From Parachryseolinea silvisoli (lineage in GTDB: Bacteria; Bacteroidota; Bacteroidia; Cytophagales; Cyclobacteriaceae), in NCBI RefSeq assembly GCF_021190955.1, contig NZ_JAIOAO010000002.1, positions 1,550,001 through 1,614,000 of the forward strand: 64,000 bases of DNA, given 5' to 3'. Each line of letters opens with the position of its first letter. Within the stretch, counting starts at the first letter, position 1. A model generated the notes under the pieces. The model had not been told where the DNA came from, did no database searches, and saw only the letters and a program-made list of their open reading frames with translations. Positions 26,406 through 35,491 of this stretch are shown here, piece by piece. Made by a program: the position numbers and the translations under genes.

Positions 26406-27617
26406 ATGAAACCCTTCTCAAAGTATTTCACCACGGCAATGACGGTCCTATCGATATCTTGCCTATTGGCCCTGGCCATTGTTTCGTGCTCGGACGATGA
26501 CGAAAGCACGCCAGACAGTAGTCTATTGGCGTTTACCATTACCAGCCCGGTTGAAACACCGGGTAGCGTTCATGAATTGGCGCGGACAGTATCTGCTGCC
26601 GTACCGTTTGGAACCGACCTTTCGGCGCTAACGGTGAATACGGTTGTATCCACCGGCGCCACTGTAACGCCCGCCTCGGGATCGGTCGTCAATTTTTCGC
26701 AAGGACCAGTCTCCTTTCAGGTCACCAAGGGCGGTCAAACGTCCACGTACCTGGTGCGTGTGACAGAGAGTTTACCGATACGTGTGAAGGTTGCGTTCAT
26801 CGGCCTTGCCCCTGATGTCGCATCGATTACCGAGCCGGATACAAAAGCCGCGGCACTTTGGGCGCAGGATCAATATGGGACCAATTTCAAGTACTTATCC
26901 TTTAGTCAAATCAATGAGACAGCGGTATCCGATGTTAAAGTTATATTCTGGTATTTCGACGATACCGGCGTGGATCGCAATGCGATAATTCCCGATGCTG
27001 CGAAAGGTGATGCATTGACGACGTTAACCAACTGGTATAAGGCGGGAGGCAGTTTCGTCTTTTCGTGCTACGCTACGCAGTATGTTACCTTACTTGGAAG
27101 AATCCCGAATTCCTATGCTCCGGTGATTTACGGTAACGGCATCGGTGGAAGTAACCCGGACTATTGGGGACTAAATGCCGGGACAGGATTGACGGCCGAT
27201 CGGACAAGTCATGCCATCTATGCCAACCTGACGACAACGCAAACCTCCAATCCTGTTGCAGTGCCTCCGGGTAGCTATGGACACGATATTTTTCCTTTGA
27301 TCGATGGAGGTTATAAGGAAGACCACAACTCGATGTGGGATTTGAACGTAATTGCCGAACTCAACGGAGCTCCAAGCAAAGGCGCGGCGTTTGAAACCAA
27401 TACACAATCCATTATCCTGGGAACATGGCAACACGTCACAGACCTGTGCTGTGCGGCGGCTGTCGAATTCCTGCCCAATACGCAGTATCAGGGAAGTTGT
27501 ATTGCTATCGGAACAGCTGCATACGAATGGGAAATGAATGACGGACGAACAAACTCATTTGCGCCAAATGTTGAAGGCATCACGGCTAACGCCATCCAAT
27601 ATCTGCTGGATAAATAG
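26406..27617 (+). CDS. DUF4960 surface lipoprotein of the fructan locus
   Basis: The 403-residue protein has a lipoprotein signal (ALAIVSCSDDDES), an N-terminal Ig-like region (about 35-125) and a C-terminal DUF4960 domain (about 130-400: IRVKVAFIGLAPD, WYFDDTGVD, GGSFVFSCYATQYVTLLGRI). In B. thetaiotaomicron the DUF4960 protein sits at the same place of the fructan locus, after SusC and SusD, as a cell-surface glycan-binding protein. The same role is likely. No glycosidase motif is seen. Confidence 0.82.
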   Translation: MKPFSKYFTTAMTVLSISCLLALAIVSCSDDDESTPDSSLLAFTITSPVETPGSVHELARTVSAAVPFGTDLSALTVNTVVSTGATVTPASGSVVNFSQGPVSFQVTKGGQTSTYLVRVTESLPIRVKVAFIGLAPDVASITEPDTKAAALWAQDQYGTNFKYLSFSQINETAVSDVKVIFWYFDDTGVDRNAIIPDAAKGDALTTLTNWYKAGGSFVFSCYATQYVTLLGRIPNSYAPVIYGNGIGGSNPDYWGLNAGTGLTADRTSHAIYANLTTTQTSNPVAVPPGSYGHDIFPLIDGGYKEDHNSMWDLNVIAELNGAPSKGAAFETNTQSIILGTWQHVTDLCCAAAVEFLPNTQYQGSCIAIGTAAYEWEMNDGRTNSFAPNVEGITANAIQYLLDK

Positions 27618-27642
27618 AATCATAATCGTAAGAGGAGGAGTT

Positions 27643-30186
27643 ATGAACAGATTTAAAAAGATCGTCGTATTAATTTTTTCGATGGGTATGGGTATGTACG
27701 GTCATGGATATGCGCAGGAGATTGCACATTTTCCCTTTGACGAAGCGACCGGCGTGATGACCACGCAGGAGTCTGTTCACAGCACCTCCTTTGCGATTGT
27801 CAACAAATACAACAATCCCGAACGAATCACCGGCGTGGTGGCCAATGCCCTTCGGCTCGATGCCACATCGACCTGGGCATTTAACAATTCATTCGCCCTG
27901 GAAAATGTTCAGAAGCGAATGACGGTCGAATCCTGGTATGCCATGGAATCATTTTCAGCCGGCACCGGCGCTATCGTAAGCCAGGAGACGGGTGCCGCTG
28001 GCTTTTCATTAGAAGTGGCATCGTATGGCAATGTCTCTCTCTCCTTTTTTGCCGATGGCAACCGCTTTACGTTAAGGTCAGAAAAACTTCTTGAGAAGTA
28101 CAAGTGGAATCATGTCGTAGCCACCATCGATCTGGATGCGAAACTGGCCCGAATCCTTGTGAACAACGAACAGTGGGCTAAGCTTGACTTACCCACGGTG
28201 AATAATTCCCTCACCTTTGCCACGACTCCTTTTTACCTTGGACGTCACAGTACCTATACGGAAGCCGGGGGATTCATTATCACCGCGCTGAACGGCGCGC
28301 TGGATGACGTGCGTTTTTATAACGCAATTCTATCGGACAGCGACATCAGCGCCCACTATTTGGCACACAACACGGTAGTCCCGGATCTGACTATTGATCC
28401 TGCCATTCGCCATGCCAACGATTATCTTCGACCCAAGTATCATCCCATGCCCAACACAAGTTGGACGAATGAATCTTACGGGCTCACGTACTATGAGGGA
28501 CGGTACCATATGTTCTTTCAAAAAAATCCCAATGGTCCATTTCTCTATTTTATGCACTGGGGCCACCTCAGCAGCCCGGATCTGGTGAACTGGACAGAAG
28601 AGAAAATCGCACTGGCACCCTCGCCAGGTTTTGACAGCTTCGGAGTATGGTCGGGTACCACTACGGTAGATCAGGATCAAAAGCCTGTTATCGTTTATAC
28701 CGGAGTGGATGGTGTTAAAGCGGGTATTGGCTTAGTATATCCCGATGATGATAACCTTATCTCCTGGAAGAAGTATACCGGTAATCCGGTGATTCCTGCT
28801 CCTCCGTCCAACTTCCAGCATATGGACTTTCGTGACCCCTTTGTTTGGAAGCTCGGAAGCACCTATTATATGATTGTGGGATCGGGTCTGCAGAATAACG
28901 GGGGTGGAATCCTGTTCACCTACAAATCCACAGATCTAAAAACGTGGCAGACGATTACACCGTTGTATCGCAGCGCTAACGTGGCACAGAATGGTGTGTT
29001 TTGGGAAATGCCGTTCTTCAAACGGATAAATGACAACGACGAATATATTTTGCAAGTGCTGCCTACGCCCAACGCCGGCAAGCGCGCCAAATCAATTTAC
29101 TGGATAGGTAAATTTGTAAACGAACGATTTACTCCCTACTTCACGCAGCCAAAGGAACTTGAACTTATCAATGAAAATCTTTTAGCGCCGGCCGTGGGTG
29201 ATGATGAGAAAGGTCGTCCGTATTATATCGGCATCATTCCCGAAGACAGAAATTCGGCGGACCAGGTCAAGGCCGGCTGGCGTCATACGTTTAGTGTGCC
29301 ACGGGTTATGCGTTTATTGAAGGACTCGACAATCGGCTACTATCCGCATCCGAATCTATGCCGTCTGCGCAGTGATGTTGCCACCATCGCTAACCGGAAG
29401 ATTCTACGGAACACAAACTTTAACCTCCCCGAATTCGAAGGCAACCAAATAGAACTGGAGTTTAAGGTGAAGGCCGATTCCGCTTCGCGTTTCATGATCC
29501 AACTATTGAAACACCAGGATGTCCGCGAATTTGTTTCGCTTGTATTTGATCTGAAGACCAACACCGTTGGACTGGATAGAAGATTCTCTACCCTCAGCGA
29601 TGCCTTGAAAGACAATCGAGAGGCTTCCTACATTTTTAATCACAAGGATACGATCGCTGTCAATATTTTTATTGATCACTCTATCATCGAAGTGTTTGTT
29701 GACAACATCGTTGTGTTTTCTTGCCGGGCCTATCCCTCGCGCGAGGCAAGTAATAAGGTAGACTTTATCGTCAGCGATGGCGGTGCTGAAATTATTCAGG
29801 CACATGCCTGGCAAATGTTGGCTATGCGAAGTGGGACCAGTGTCGCCGTATGCGAACCCGACCCGGGCTCTTTGCCTGACGCGCTCCGAAAGAAAACGAC
29901 CGCGGTAGGTCCGGTTACGGCAATCGAACCAGAGCACAACAACGGGACATTTGCCATATTCCCCAATCCCACATCCGATACGCTCAGAGTAGTTTATAAG
30001 GACGGAAAATTAAAAAAGAGAGCGACCTTATTGCTATACGCAGCCAACGGCGTGATGCTCGAAAAGCACGTACTGAACGATGCGGAAACCAATCTGAGCC
30101 TGGGGCACCTGAGATCCGGAATCTACTATGCCCGGATAGAGTATGCAGGCTCGTTCACCATGCAAAAAATTATAGTTACCAAATAG
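27643..30186 (+). CDS. GH32-family protein with LamG domain and T9SS tail; altered nucleophile
   Basis: An 847-residue exported protein. Domains: signal peptide (1-24), a LamG/concanavalin-like domain (about 25-245), a GH32 five-blade propeller (about 260-570), the GH32 beta-sandwich (about 575-735) and a T9SS type A sorting domain at the end (FAIFPNPTSDTLRVVY to the C-terminus). The RDP motif (Asp398) and the acid/base Glu455 (WEMP for the usual WECP) are kept. The nucleophile motif WMNDPNG reads WTNESYG, so the nucleophile Asp is replaced by Glu277. It may be a weak or specialised fructanase, or a binding protein. The ATG at 27643 has a strong Shine-Dalgarno-like AGAGGAGGAG before it, unusual in this phylum. 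It is four bases ahead of the next GH32 gene. Confidence 0.88.
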   Translation: MNRFKKIVVLIFSMGMGMYGHGYAQEIAHFPFDEATGVMTTQESVHSTSFAIVNKYNNPERITGVVANALRLDATSTWAFNNSFALENVQKRMTVESWYAMESFSAGTGAIVSQETGAAGFSLEVASYGNVSLSFFADGNRFTLRSEKLLEKYKWNHVVATIDLDAKLARILVNNEQWAKLDLPTVNNSLTFATTPFYLGRHSTYTEAGGFIITALNGALDDVRFYNAILSDSDISAHYLAHNTVVPDLTIDPAIRHANDYLRPKYHPMPNTSWTNESYGLTYYEGRYHMFFQKNPNGPFLYFMHWGHLSSPDLVNWTEEKIALAPSPGFDSFGVWSGTTTVDQDQKPVIVYTGVDGVKAGIGLVYPDDDNLISWKKYTGNPVIPAPPSNFQHMDFRDPFVWKLGSTYYMIVGSGLQNNGGGILFTYKSTDLKTWQTITPLYRSANVAQNGVFWEMPFFKRINDNDEYILQVLPTPNAGKRAKSIYWIGKFVNERFTPYFTQPKELELINENLLAPAVGDDEKGRPYYIGIIPEDRNSADQVKAGWRHTFSVPRVMRLLKDSTIGYYPHPNLCRLRSDVATIANRKILRNTNFNLPEFEGNQIELEFKVKADSASRFMIQLLKHQDVREFVSLVFDLKTNTVGLDRRFSTLSDALKDNREASYIFNHKDTIAVNIFIDHSIIEVFVDNIVVFSCRAYPSREASNKVDFIVSDGGAEIIQAHAWQMLAMRSGTSVAVCEPDPGSLPDALRKKTTAVGPVTAIEPEHNNGTFAIFPNPTSDTLRVVYKDGKLKKRATLLLYAANGVMLEKHVLNDAETNLSLGHLRSGIYYARIEYAGSFTMQKIIVTK

Positions 30187-30190
30187 TATC

Positions 30191-31780
30191 ATGACAAAGA
30201 ATTCTACGATTCATACCCTTTGCTTGTTATTGACTGTTGTCGTCCTGGTCTCTTGTTCCAGGAAGGAAGATAAACCTGCGGTCGTGTCCAGTACAAGCGC
30301 ATTTTATAATGAACAACATCGCCCACAATTCCACTTTTCACCTAAAGAGCATTGGATGAATGATCCGAATGGAATGGTTTACTATCAGGGTGAGTATCAT
30401 TTGTTCTACCAGCATTATCCCGAAGGGAATACGTGGGGTCCCATGCATTGGGGCCATGCCGTAAGTGAAGATCTTATACATTGGAAGCATCTTTCCATTG
30501 CCCTGTTTCCGGATAGCGCGGGAATGATTTTCTCGGGAAGTGTTGTTGTGGATCATCAAAACGTGACGGGGTTTGGAACGGCTGATAATCCTCCGCTCAT
30601 TGCCATCTATACGGTGCACAACATGGAAGGGGAAAAGAGCGGTCGTAATGACTATCAAAACCAGGCAATAGCCTATAGTGCCGACCGCGGCAGAACCTGG
30701 ACAAAATATAATGGCAATCCCGTTCTGAAGAATCCGGGGAAGAAGGATTTCAGAGATCCGAAAGTTTTCTGGCATGCACCTTCGCAGGCCTGGATCATGA
30801 TATTGGCTGTGGGCGATCATGTTGAGTTATATCGCTCGACTAACCTTACATCGTGGACCAAGTCAGGTGACTTTGGAATTGATCAGGGTAGTCATGGTGG
30901 GGTATGGGAATGCCCTGATCTCTTCCCTTTGCAGGTTGACAATGGAAAACAGAAGTGGGTCATGCTCGTGAGCCTTAGCGATGGCGGACCCAATGGGGGA
31001 TCGGGCACGCAATACTTCGTGGGTAATTTTGACGGAACAGGCTTTACCAACGATAACCCCAAAGACAAAATTTTATGGATAGACTATGGTCGCGACAATT
31101 ATGCTGGCGTCACCTGGTCGAATATTCCAGAAGGTGACGGACGGACCATTTTCATAGGATGGATGTCTAATTGGAAATATGCCAACGTAGTGCCAACCAC
31201 CGTCTGGAGAAGCGCAAACACCTTGCCTCGCACTGTCCAATTAAAAGAGACCGGGGATGGACTACGGCTGACGTCAATGCCGGTGAGCGAATTCGATTCG
31301 CTTGCGCTTACGTCCAACGAAGTTACCCAACAGAATATTTCGGATTCACTTGATCTCTCTTCGACCATCACCGCGCTGTCAACATATGAACTCGATGTAG
31401 AGATCTCGAACGCGGATAAAACGGGCTTTGTCATTGAATTGCAAAATGAAGTGAACCAAAAAGTCGTGTTTGGGTATTCACCCTCAGAAGGAAACAGGTA
31501 CTACGTAGATCGGCTTATGGCGGGGAAGAATGACTACTCACTTAATTTTCCCGGTAAACATTACGCTACAAGAATTTCTTCGGACACAACTGTGAAACTT
31601 CGAATGATCGTGGATCGCTCCTCCATCGAAATTTTTGCGGATGGCGGGTTGACCGTATTTACCGACCTGGTTTTCCCGGATCGTGTATTCAGCAAACTGA
31701 AGATCAAGAGTCAAGGTAAGCCCATAACGTTGAAATCAGCGAACGTGACGGCTATCGATACAATTTGGAAAGTAGAATAA
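30191..31780 (+). CDS. GH32 fructan hydrolase lipoprotein (levanase/inulinase type)
   Basis: The 529-residue lipoprotein (VLVSCSRKED) has a complete GH32 catalytic set: nucleophile Asp58 in WMNDPNG, transition-state Asp189 in RDP and acid/base Glu240 in WECPD, followed by the GH32 C-terminal sandwich (about 365-525, with RMIVDRSSIEIFADGG). It should release fructose from levan, inulin or sucrose, probably at the cell surface or in the periplasm. The linkage preference cannot be read from the sequence. It lies directly behind the divergent GH32 paralogue. Confidence 0.93.
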   Translation: MTKNSTIHTLCLLLTVVVLVSCSRKEDKPAVVSSTSAFYNEQHRPQFHFSPKEHWMNDPNGMVYYQGEYHLFYQHYPEGNTWGPMHWGHAVSEDLIHWKHLSIALFPDSAGMIFSGSVVVDHQNVTGFGTADNPPLIAIYTVHNMEGEKSGRNDYQNQAIAYSADRGRTWTKYNGNPVLKNPGKKDFRDPKVFWHAPSQAWIMILAVGDHVELYRSTNLTSWTKSGDFGIDQGSHGGVWECPDLFPLQVDNGKQKWVMLVSLSDGGPNGGSGTQYFVGNFDGTGFTNDNPKDKILWIDYGRDNYAGVTWSNIPEGDGRTIFIGWMSNWKYANVVPTTVWRSANTLPRTVQLKETGDGLRLTSMPVSEFDSLALTSNEVTQQNISDSLDLSSTITALSTYELDVEISNADKTGFVIELQNEVNQKVVFGYSPSEGNRYYVDRLMAGKNDYSLNFPGKHYATRISSDTTVKLRMIVDRSSIEIFADGGLTVFTDLVFPDRVFSKLKIKSQGKPITLKSANVTAIDTIWKVE

Positions 31781-31901
31781 GAGCGCATCTCTGGCATCGT
31801 GAGAAAGAGGACTTGTCAAAATATGCATGTAAGCCTGACCTCATTGTTCAACGTGTCGGCGAGATCAATCTGCCACTGGACCGGCATTAAAACTAACGTA
31901 T

Positions 31902-32825
31902 ATGAATGTATTAGCATTTGGGGAGATATTGTGGGATATCATCGAAGGACAAGAGCACCTTGGAGGCGCTCCGTTCAATTTTGCAGCTCATGCGGCGCAA
32001 TGCGGAAACAGCTCGTTTATTATTTCACGCCTGGGAAACGACTTCCTGGGGACGCGTGCCTATAATGAATGTAGAGCCTATGGCGTCGACAACAGTTTGA
32101 TACAATGGCACGAAGAATTGCCTACGGGTATAGTAGATGTCACTCTTGAGCATGGGCAACCTGACTACCACATACGCAAAAATGTTGCTTATGATTTTAT
32201 TGAGTATGACGCGGTATGCAGTGCGTTTGAGAAATTTACTTTCGATGTCTTCTATTACGGAACGCTTGTTCAGCGCAACGGGGTGTCGGCCTCGACTTTA
32301 AAGAAAATTCTAACCGAACATCAATTCAGGCACATCTTCTACGATGTAAATCTGAGAAAAGAAACTTTTACTGAAGCCATTATCCGGGAGTCATTACGAC
32401 ATTGCACGATATTGAAATTAAACGTCGATGAAGTTCCCGTGCTTTCAAAAATGCTTGTCGGGGAAGATCTTATTGATGAGCAATTTTGCGCGGTCGTCAC
32501 CGAATTATTTCCAAACATCAAAATCGTCATCATCACGGCGGCAGAAATGGGGTGCTACTTGTATGAGGATAAGAAACTGACACACGTTCCCGGTGTACCG
32601 GTTTCGGTGACTGACGCAGTCGGGGCCGGCGATGCTTTCAGCGCGGCTTTTATGCACGTTTTTTCCCTTACACACGATGCTAAAAATGCGGCAGCGTTGG
32701 CTAATCAAATTGGTGCGTTCGTAGCTGGAAAACGCGGGGCGGTTCCAGAATATTCTGCTCACCTGAAAAATATCTTAACGCAGGGAGTAAAAAATATGAG
32801 CAATGTCTCGCAGAACATTCTTTAA
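31902..32825 (+). CDS. PfkB family fructokinase
   Basis: A 307-residue ribokinase/PfkB kinase with the N-terminal family motif GGAPFNFAAHAAQCG, substrate contacts typical of fructokinases, and the C-terminal signature DAVGAGDAFSAAF with the catalytic Asp. It should phosphorylate fructose to fructose 6-phosphate with ATP in the cytoplasm, which completes the fructan pathway from surface binding to glycolysis. It lies 121 bases after the second GH32 gene and probably belongs to the same operon or regulon. Confidence 0.9.
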   Translation: MNVLAFGEILWDIIEGQEHLGGAPFNFAAHAAQCGNSSFIISRLGNDFLGTRAYNECRAYGVDNSLIQWHEELPTGIVDVTLEHGQPDYHIRKNVAYDFIEYDAVCSAFEKFTFDVFYYGTLVQRNGVSASTLKKILTEHQFRHIFYDVNLRKETFTEAIIRESLRHCTILKLNVDEVPVLSKMLVGEDLIDEQFCAVVTELFPNIKIVIITAAEMGCYLYEDKKLTHVPGVPVSVTDAVGAGDAFSAAFMHVFSLTHDAKNAAALANQIGAFVAGKRGAVPEYSAHLKNILTQGVKNMSNVSQNIL

Positions 32826-32869
32826 AGGTCGGTCTGTGTATAATAAGCTATGTGGCTGCGCTAAATTAC

Positions 32870-33832
32870 TCACCATGCATAGGCTATGTAGACAAGAAAT
32901 AGATTGATAGAAGCATATGCGATAACGATTGAGAAAAAAGCTACCTTATCAAGCCACAATGATCTGGACCTTTTGTGTGGATCTTCGGATTCAAATAATT
33001 TAAGGGAAATAATGATAATGCACACAATAATTAAAATAAAGGTGAAGGTAAGGTTATGAACATTGTCCATTAAGGTATTCGTAATTGACGAGGGAACTAC
33101 TGACTCTACAATGTATTTGTTGCCAATGGCTGCAAATAATCCGCCCACACATAGTCCAAAACGGGAATCCTGGTTTTCAGAAGAGACAAAGAAAACAAGA
33201 CATGAAATCAGAAATGCCGCATAGACACCTGTCAGCATTTTACCCAATACCAGCCAGGAGTTTTTTCGTTTAATAGTTATTTCGGCAACCACTCTCGGGT
33301 AAGCGCTTGTTCCTGAAAGTTCAGGGTTGCCATACGTCGTTTCATACGTTCTTACATCCGCGTTTATAGTGAAATTCTCAATACACCATTCGTTCGAATT
33401 GAATACGGAATCTACTCTTGAATTTGCCTTATCGGCCTGGTAGATCAGTTGTGTGGTGTCATATTCTGAATTTTCTATCTCGATGCGCAACCGTTGCGTA
33501 TCGAATGGAAATTTCGAGATATCCCACTGGTGCATCAATTGTGCTTTGCATTTTTGCGTAGCCCAGTTCCAGCCTGCTTTTTTTTCAGTTGAAAAATGGC
33601 TGAATTCCACCGTTTTGTTATTCGGTATCTCCAATACATCATGAAAGTTCAAACTATCATTCTGGCAGTTCATCCAGATCCAGAAATCTGCCGAGAAGCT
33701 TTTTTCATCCAACCGAAAATCGTAGATGGAGTTAATATAAATCCCCAATTTACAGGTATCCTTTTGCGCAAAGGAGGACAGATCAAGACCAAAAATGGAG
33801 ACAAGTAAAAAGGGCAATATCCGGTATGACAT
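32870..33832 (-). CDS. Pentameric ligand-gated ion channel-like protein
   Basis: The protein has about 320 residues when started at 33832 (MSYRILPFLL, signal peptide ending SSFAQ). The extracellular half (about 25-200) is beta-rich, with GIYINSIYDFRLDEKSFSAD near its start and WDISKFPFDTQRLRIEIENS, the Cys-loop-equivalent region with the conserved FPFD seen in all pLGICs. Four membrane helices follow: about 210-232, 240-262, 272-292 and 300-320, and the second (FAAIGNKYIVESVVP) would line the pore. The four-helix order and the FPFDxQ motif fit the bacterial Cys-loop receptor family. The ligand is unknown. It is a lone gene. Confidence 0.72.
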   Translation of the reverse strand: MSYRILPFLLVSIFGLDLSSFAQKDTCKLGIYINSIYDFRLDEKSFSADFWIWMNCQNDSLNFHDVLEIPNNKTVEFSHFSTEKKAGWNWATQKCKAQLMHQWDISKFPFDTQRLRIEIENSEYDTTQLIYQADKANSRVDSVFNSNEWCIENFTINADVRTYETTYGNPELSGTSAYPRVVAEITIKRKNSWLVLGKMLTGVYAAFLISCLVFFVSSENQDSRFGLCVGGLFAAIGNKYIVESVVPSSITNTLMDNVHNLTFTFILIIVCIIIISLKLFESEDPHKRSRSLWLDKVAFFSIVIAYASINLFLVYIAYAW

Positions 33833-34002
33833 AAGCAATGGTGCCTTCCCATGCAAACATCACGCAAACGATAGTCATAAAAATCAGAAAAAGCCGGATT
33901 TTAAAAGAATCAGGACATCTTAACATTATCAGAGAAAGCCTGATTATTAGAGCAGTAGCTTTGTGAAGTGTATTTATTTACGGGTGTCGTGCTCATGATA
34001 AA

Positions 34003-34048
34003 GAGGCTGTATAAAGCCTCAGGCCCGTTTCGCAATTTCATGGGGCCT
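34003..34048 (-). terminator. Possible terminator of the hydrolase gene
   Basis: Two small hairpins lie together: AGGCCC (34021-34026) / GGGCCT (34043-34048), and GAGGCT (34003-34008) / AGCCTC (34015-34020). Read on the minus strand, the second is followed by TTTATC. The stems are short, so the call is weak. The rest of 33833-34117 shows nothing. Confidence 0.35.
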
Positions 34049-34117
34049 TTTTAGGTGTATACTCCGAAATAATCAAGGTCTCCCGTAGGGCTTTGAGTAT
34101 AACGCGCGGTTTCTCCT

Positions 34118-35005
34118 TTACATCTTTTCTAAGAACCGACTAATCAACCGCGCCGTCTCCTCCGGCTTTTCCGCCAAAATAAAATGCCCGGCATCATCGA
34201 TCTTTTCCAGGCTATACGTGGTAGCTACCACCGGTAGTGCATGCTGTAACAAGGCGTATCCGCTTCCGCCCAAACCCAATACTGGCATGGTAAGTTTAGC
34301 ATATGTTCGACTGTCCACGATATCTTGAGGAAACGCCTGGTACCAGGCATTCGAAGCGCGGATGGCATCGGCGCTGTTGTAGGCAGCGGCATAAACAGCG
34401 CGATCAAAATCAGTAACAGAATCTTTCTTCTGGAGCAATTGGTTGAAAATCCAATCGATCACGATGGACATGCGTCCCTCCAGAAGCTGTTCAGGAAGCT
34501 GTTTGATTTGATTAAATGCCAGCCACCAGGGATACACATAGTCGGCTCCCGGTATGGGTAGCATCGGGAGACGGTACATACTATCATCAGGATGTGGTGT
34601 GTCAAGAAGAATAAGGTTGGATACGAACGCTGGATAATTGGCAGCAAAGCTGAAGGCAACGTGAGCGCCTATGTCGTGTCCGCCAATAGTTACTTGATTG
34701 TACCCCAGTACTTTTACCAATTCGAATACGTCACGTGCCATATTCCGTTTTTCATAGCCTCCTGGCGGTTTGCCCGAACCGCCCATGCCGCGCAGATCGA
34801 CAACGATCACTTCGTAGTTTTTAGCCAGAAGAGGCATTACCTTGTGATAGGCCCACCAGGTTTCCGGCCATCCCGGAACTAATACTAACGGCGTCCCTGC
34901 GCCTCCCTTTACGTAGTGAAGGTCTACATTGTTTACGGTTGCATAGCCATTGGTAAAACCCGGCAGCAGCTTCACAAGCTCGTCGTCTGAATAGTTTATT
35001 TCCAT
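34118..35005 (-). CDS. Alpha/beta hydrolase, epoxide hydrolase-like
   Basis: A 295-residue alpha/beta hydrolase with the oxyanion segment PGWPETWW and the nucleophile elbow GGHDIGAH, in which the nucleophile is Asp, as in epoxide hydrolases and haloalkane dehalogenases. The catalytic His lies in DDAGHFILAEKPEE near the C-terminus. The HGxP-like motif (here PGWP) favours an epoxide hydrolase. There is no signal peptide. It is divergent from a MerR regulator and shares its control region, so it probably serves a detoxification response. Confidence 0.85.
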   Translation of the reverse strand: MEINYSDDELVKLLPGFTNGYATVNNVDLHYVKGGAGTPLVLVPGWPETWWAYHKVMPLLAKNYEVIVVDLRGMGGSGKPPGGYEKRNMARDVFELVKVLGYNQVTIGGHDIGAHVAFSFAANYPAFVSNLILLDTPHPDDSMYRLPMLPIPGADYVYPWWLAFNQIKQLPEQLLEGRMSIVIDWIFNQLLQKKDSVTDFDRAVYAAAYNSADAIRASNAWYQAFPQDIVDSRTYAKLTMPVLGLGGSGYALLQHALPVVATTYSLEKIDDAGHFILAEKPEETARLISRFLEKM

Positions 35006-35043
35006 AAGGTAGTTTCTATGACAAATTTTTCAGTTGCTCGGCT

Positions 35044-35074
35044 CAAAAATAAGGTGGACTTTTGTGCCTAACAA
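35044..35074 (-). promoter_or_regulatory. Promoter of the hydrolase gene
   Basis: On the minus strand TATTTTTG (35051-35044) is a good -7 box, and a TTG at 35074-35072 lies 20 bases upstream as a -33 box. The -33 overlaps the edge of the MerR operator. The transcript would have a leader of about 30 bases. Confidence 0.55.
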
Positions 35075-35096
35075 CCCTACAGTATACTGCAGGGTT
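35073..35096. promoter_or_regulatory. MerR-type operator dyad
   Basis: A 24-base dyad AACCCTACAGTA / TACTGCAGGGTT (11 of 12 positions symmetric) lies between the divergent hydrolase and merR genes. Length, symmetry and the place between two divergent starts fit a MerR-family operator. It ends 26 bases before the merR start and overlaps the hydrolase -33 box. Confidence 0.75.
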
Positions 35097-35122
35097 TGAG
35101 TTTATTTTTACTACGGACGCGA

Positions 35123-35491
35123 ATGAAATTGATCAGTCAACTCTCTAAAGAAACCGGCATTCCGGTTGGAACGATACGTTTTTACGAAAAAGCTGGACTA
35201 TTCAGCGGAGTGAAGAAGCAAGACGTTACGACCAACAATTATGTTTATTACGACCAGGATGTTGTTGAGAAAATACGGTTCATTAAGATGGCGAAGGCGG
35301 TTGGATTTACGCTGGCCGAAATTCGTGAAGTAGTCGATGCCTGGTATAAGAAGCAGTTTACTAAAAATGCAAGGCTGCGTGTACTGGATAAGAAGCTGGT
35401 TCAACTGGATGAAAAGATCGCTGAGCTAAAAGCTATGAAAAAACAAATTGCGATCTGCAAAGACAATATCGCGAACGATCGGAGCACGTAA
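35123..35491 (+). CDS. MerR family transcriptional regulator
   Basis: The protein has 122 residues when started at 35123 (MKLISQLSKETGIPVGTIRF). It has a MerR winged helix-turn-helix (about 1-70, with YEKAGLF and FIKMAKAVGFTLAEIREVV) and a C-terminal dimerisation coiled coil (about 80-115). There is no metal-binding Cys pattern beyond one Cys near the end, so it is not a typical metal sensor; a redox or organic ligand is more likely. It probably controls the divergent hydrolase through the dyad. Confidence 0.85.
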   Translation: MKLISQLSKETGIPVGTIRFYEKAGLFSGVKKQDVTTNNYVYYDQDVVEKIRFIKMAKAVGFTLAEIREVVDAWYKKQFTKNARLRVLDKKLVQLDEKIAELKAMKKQIAICKDNIANDRST

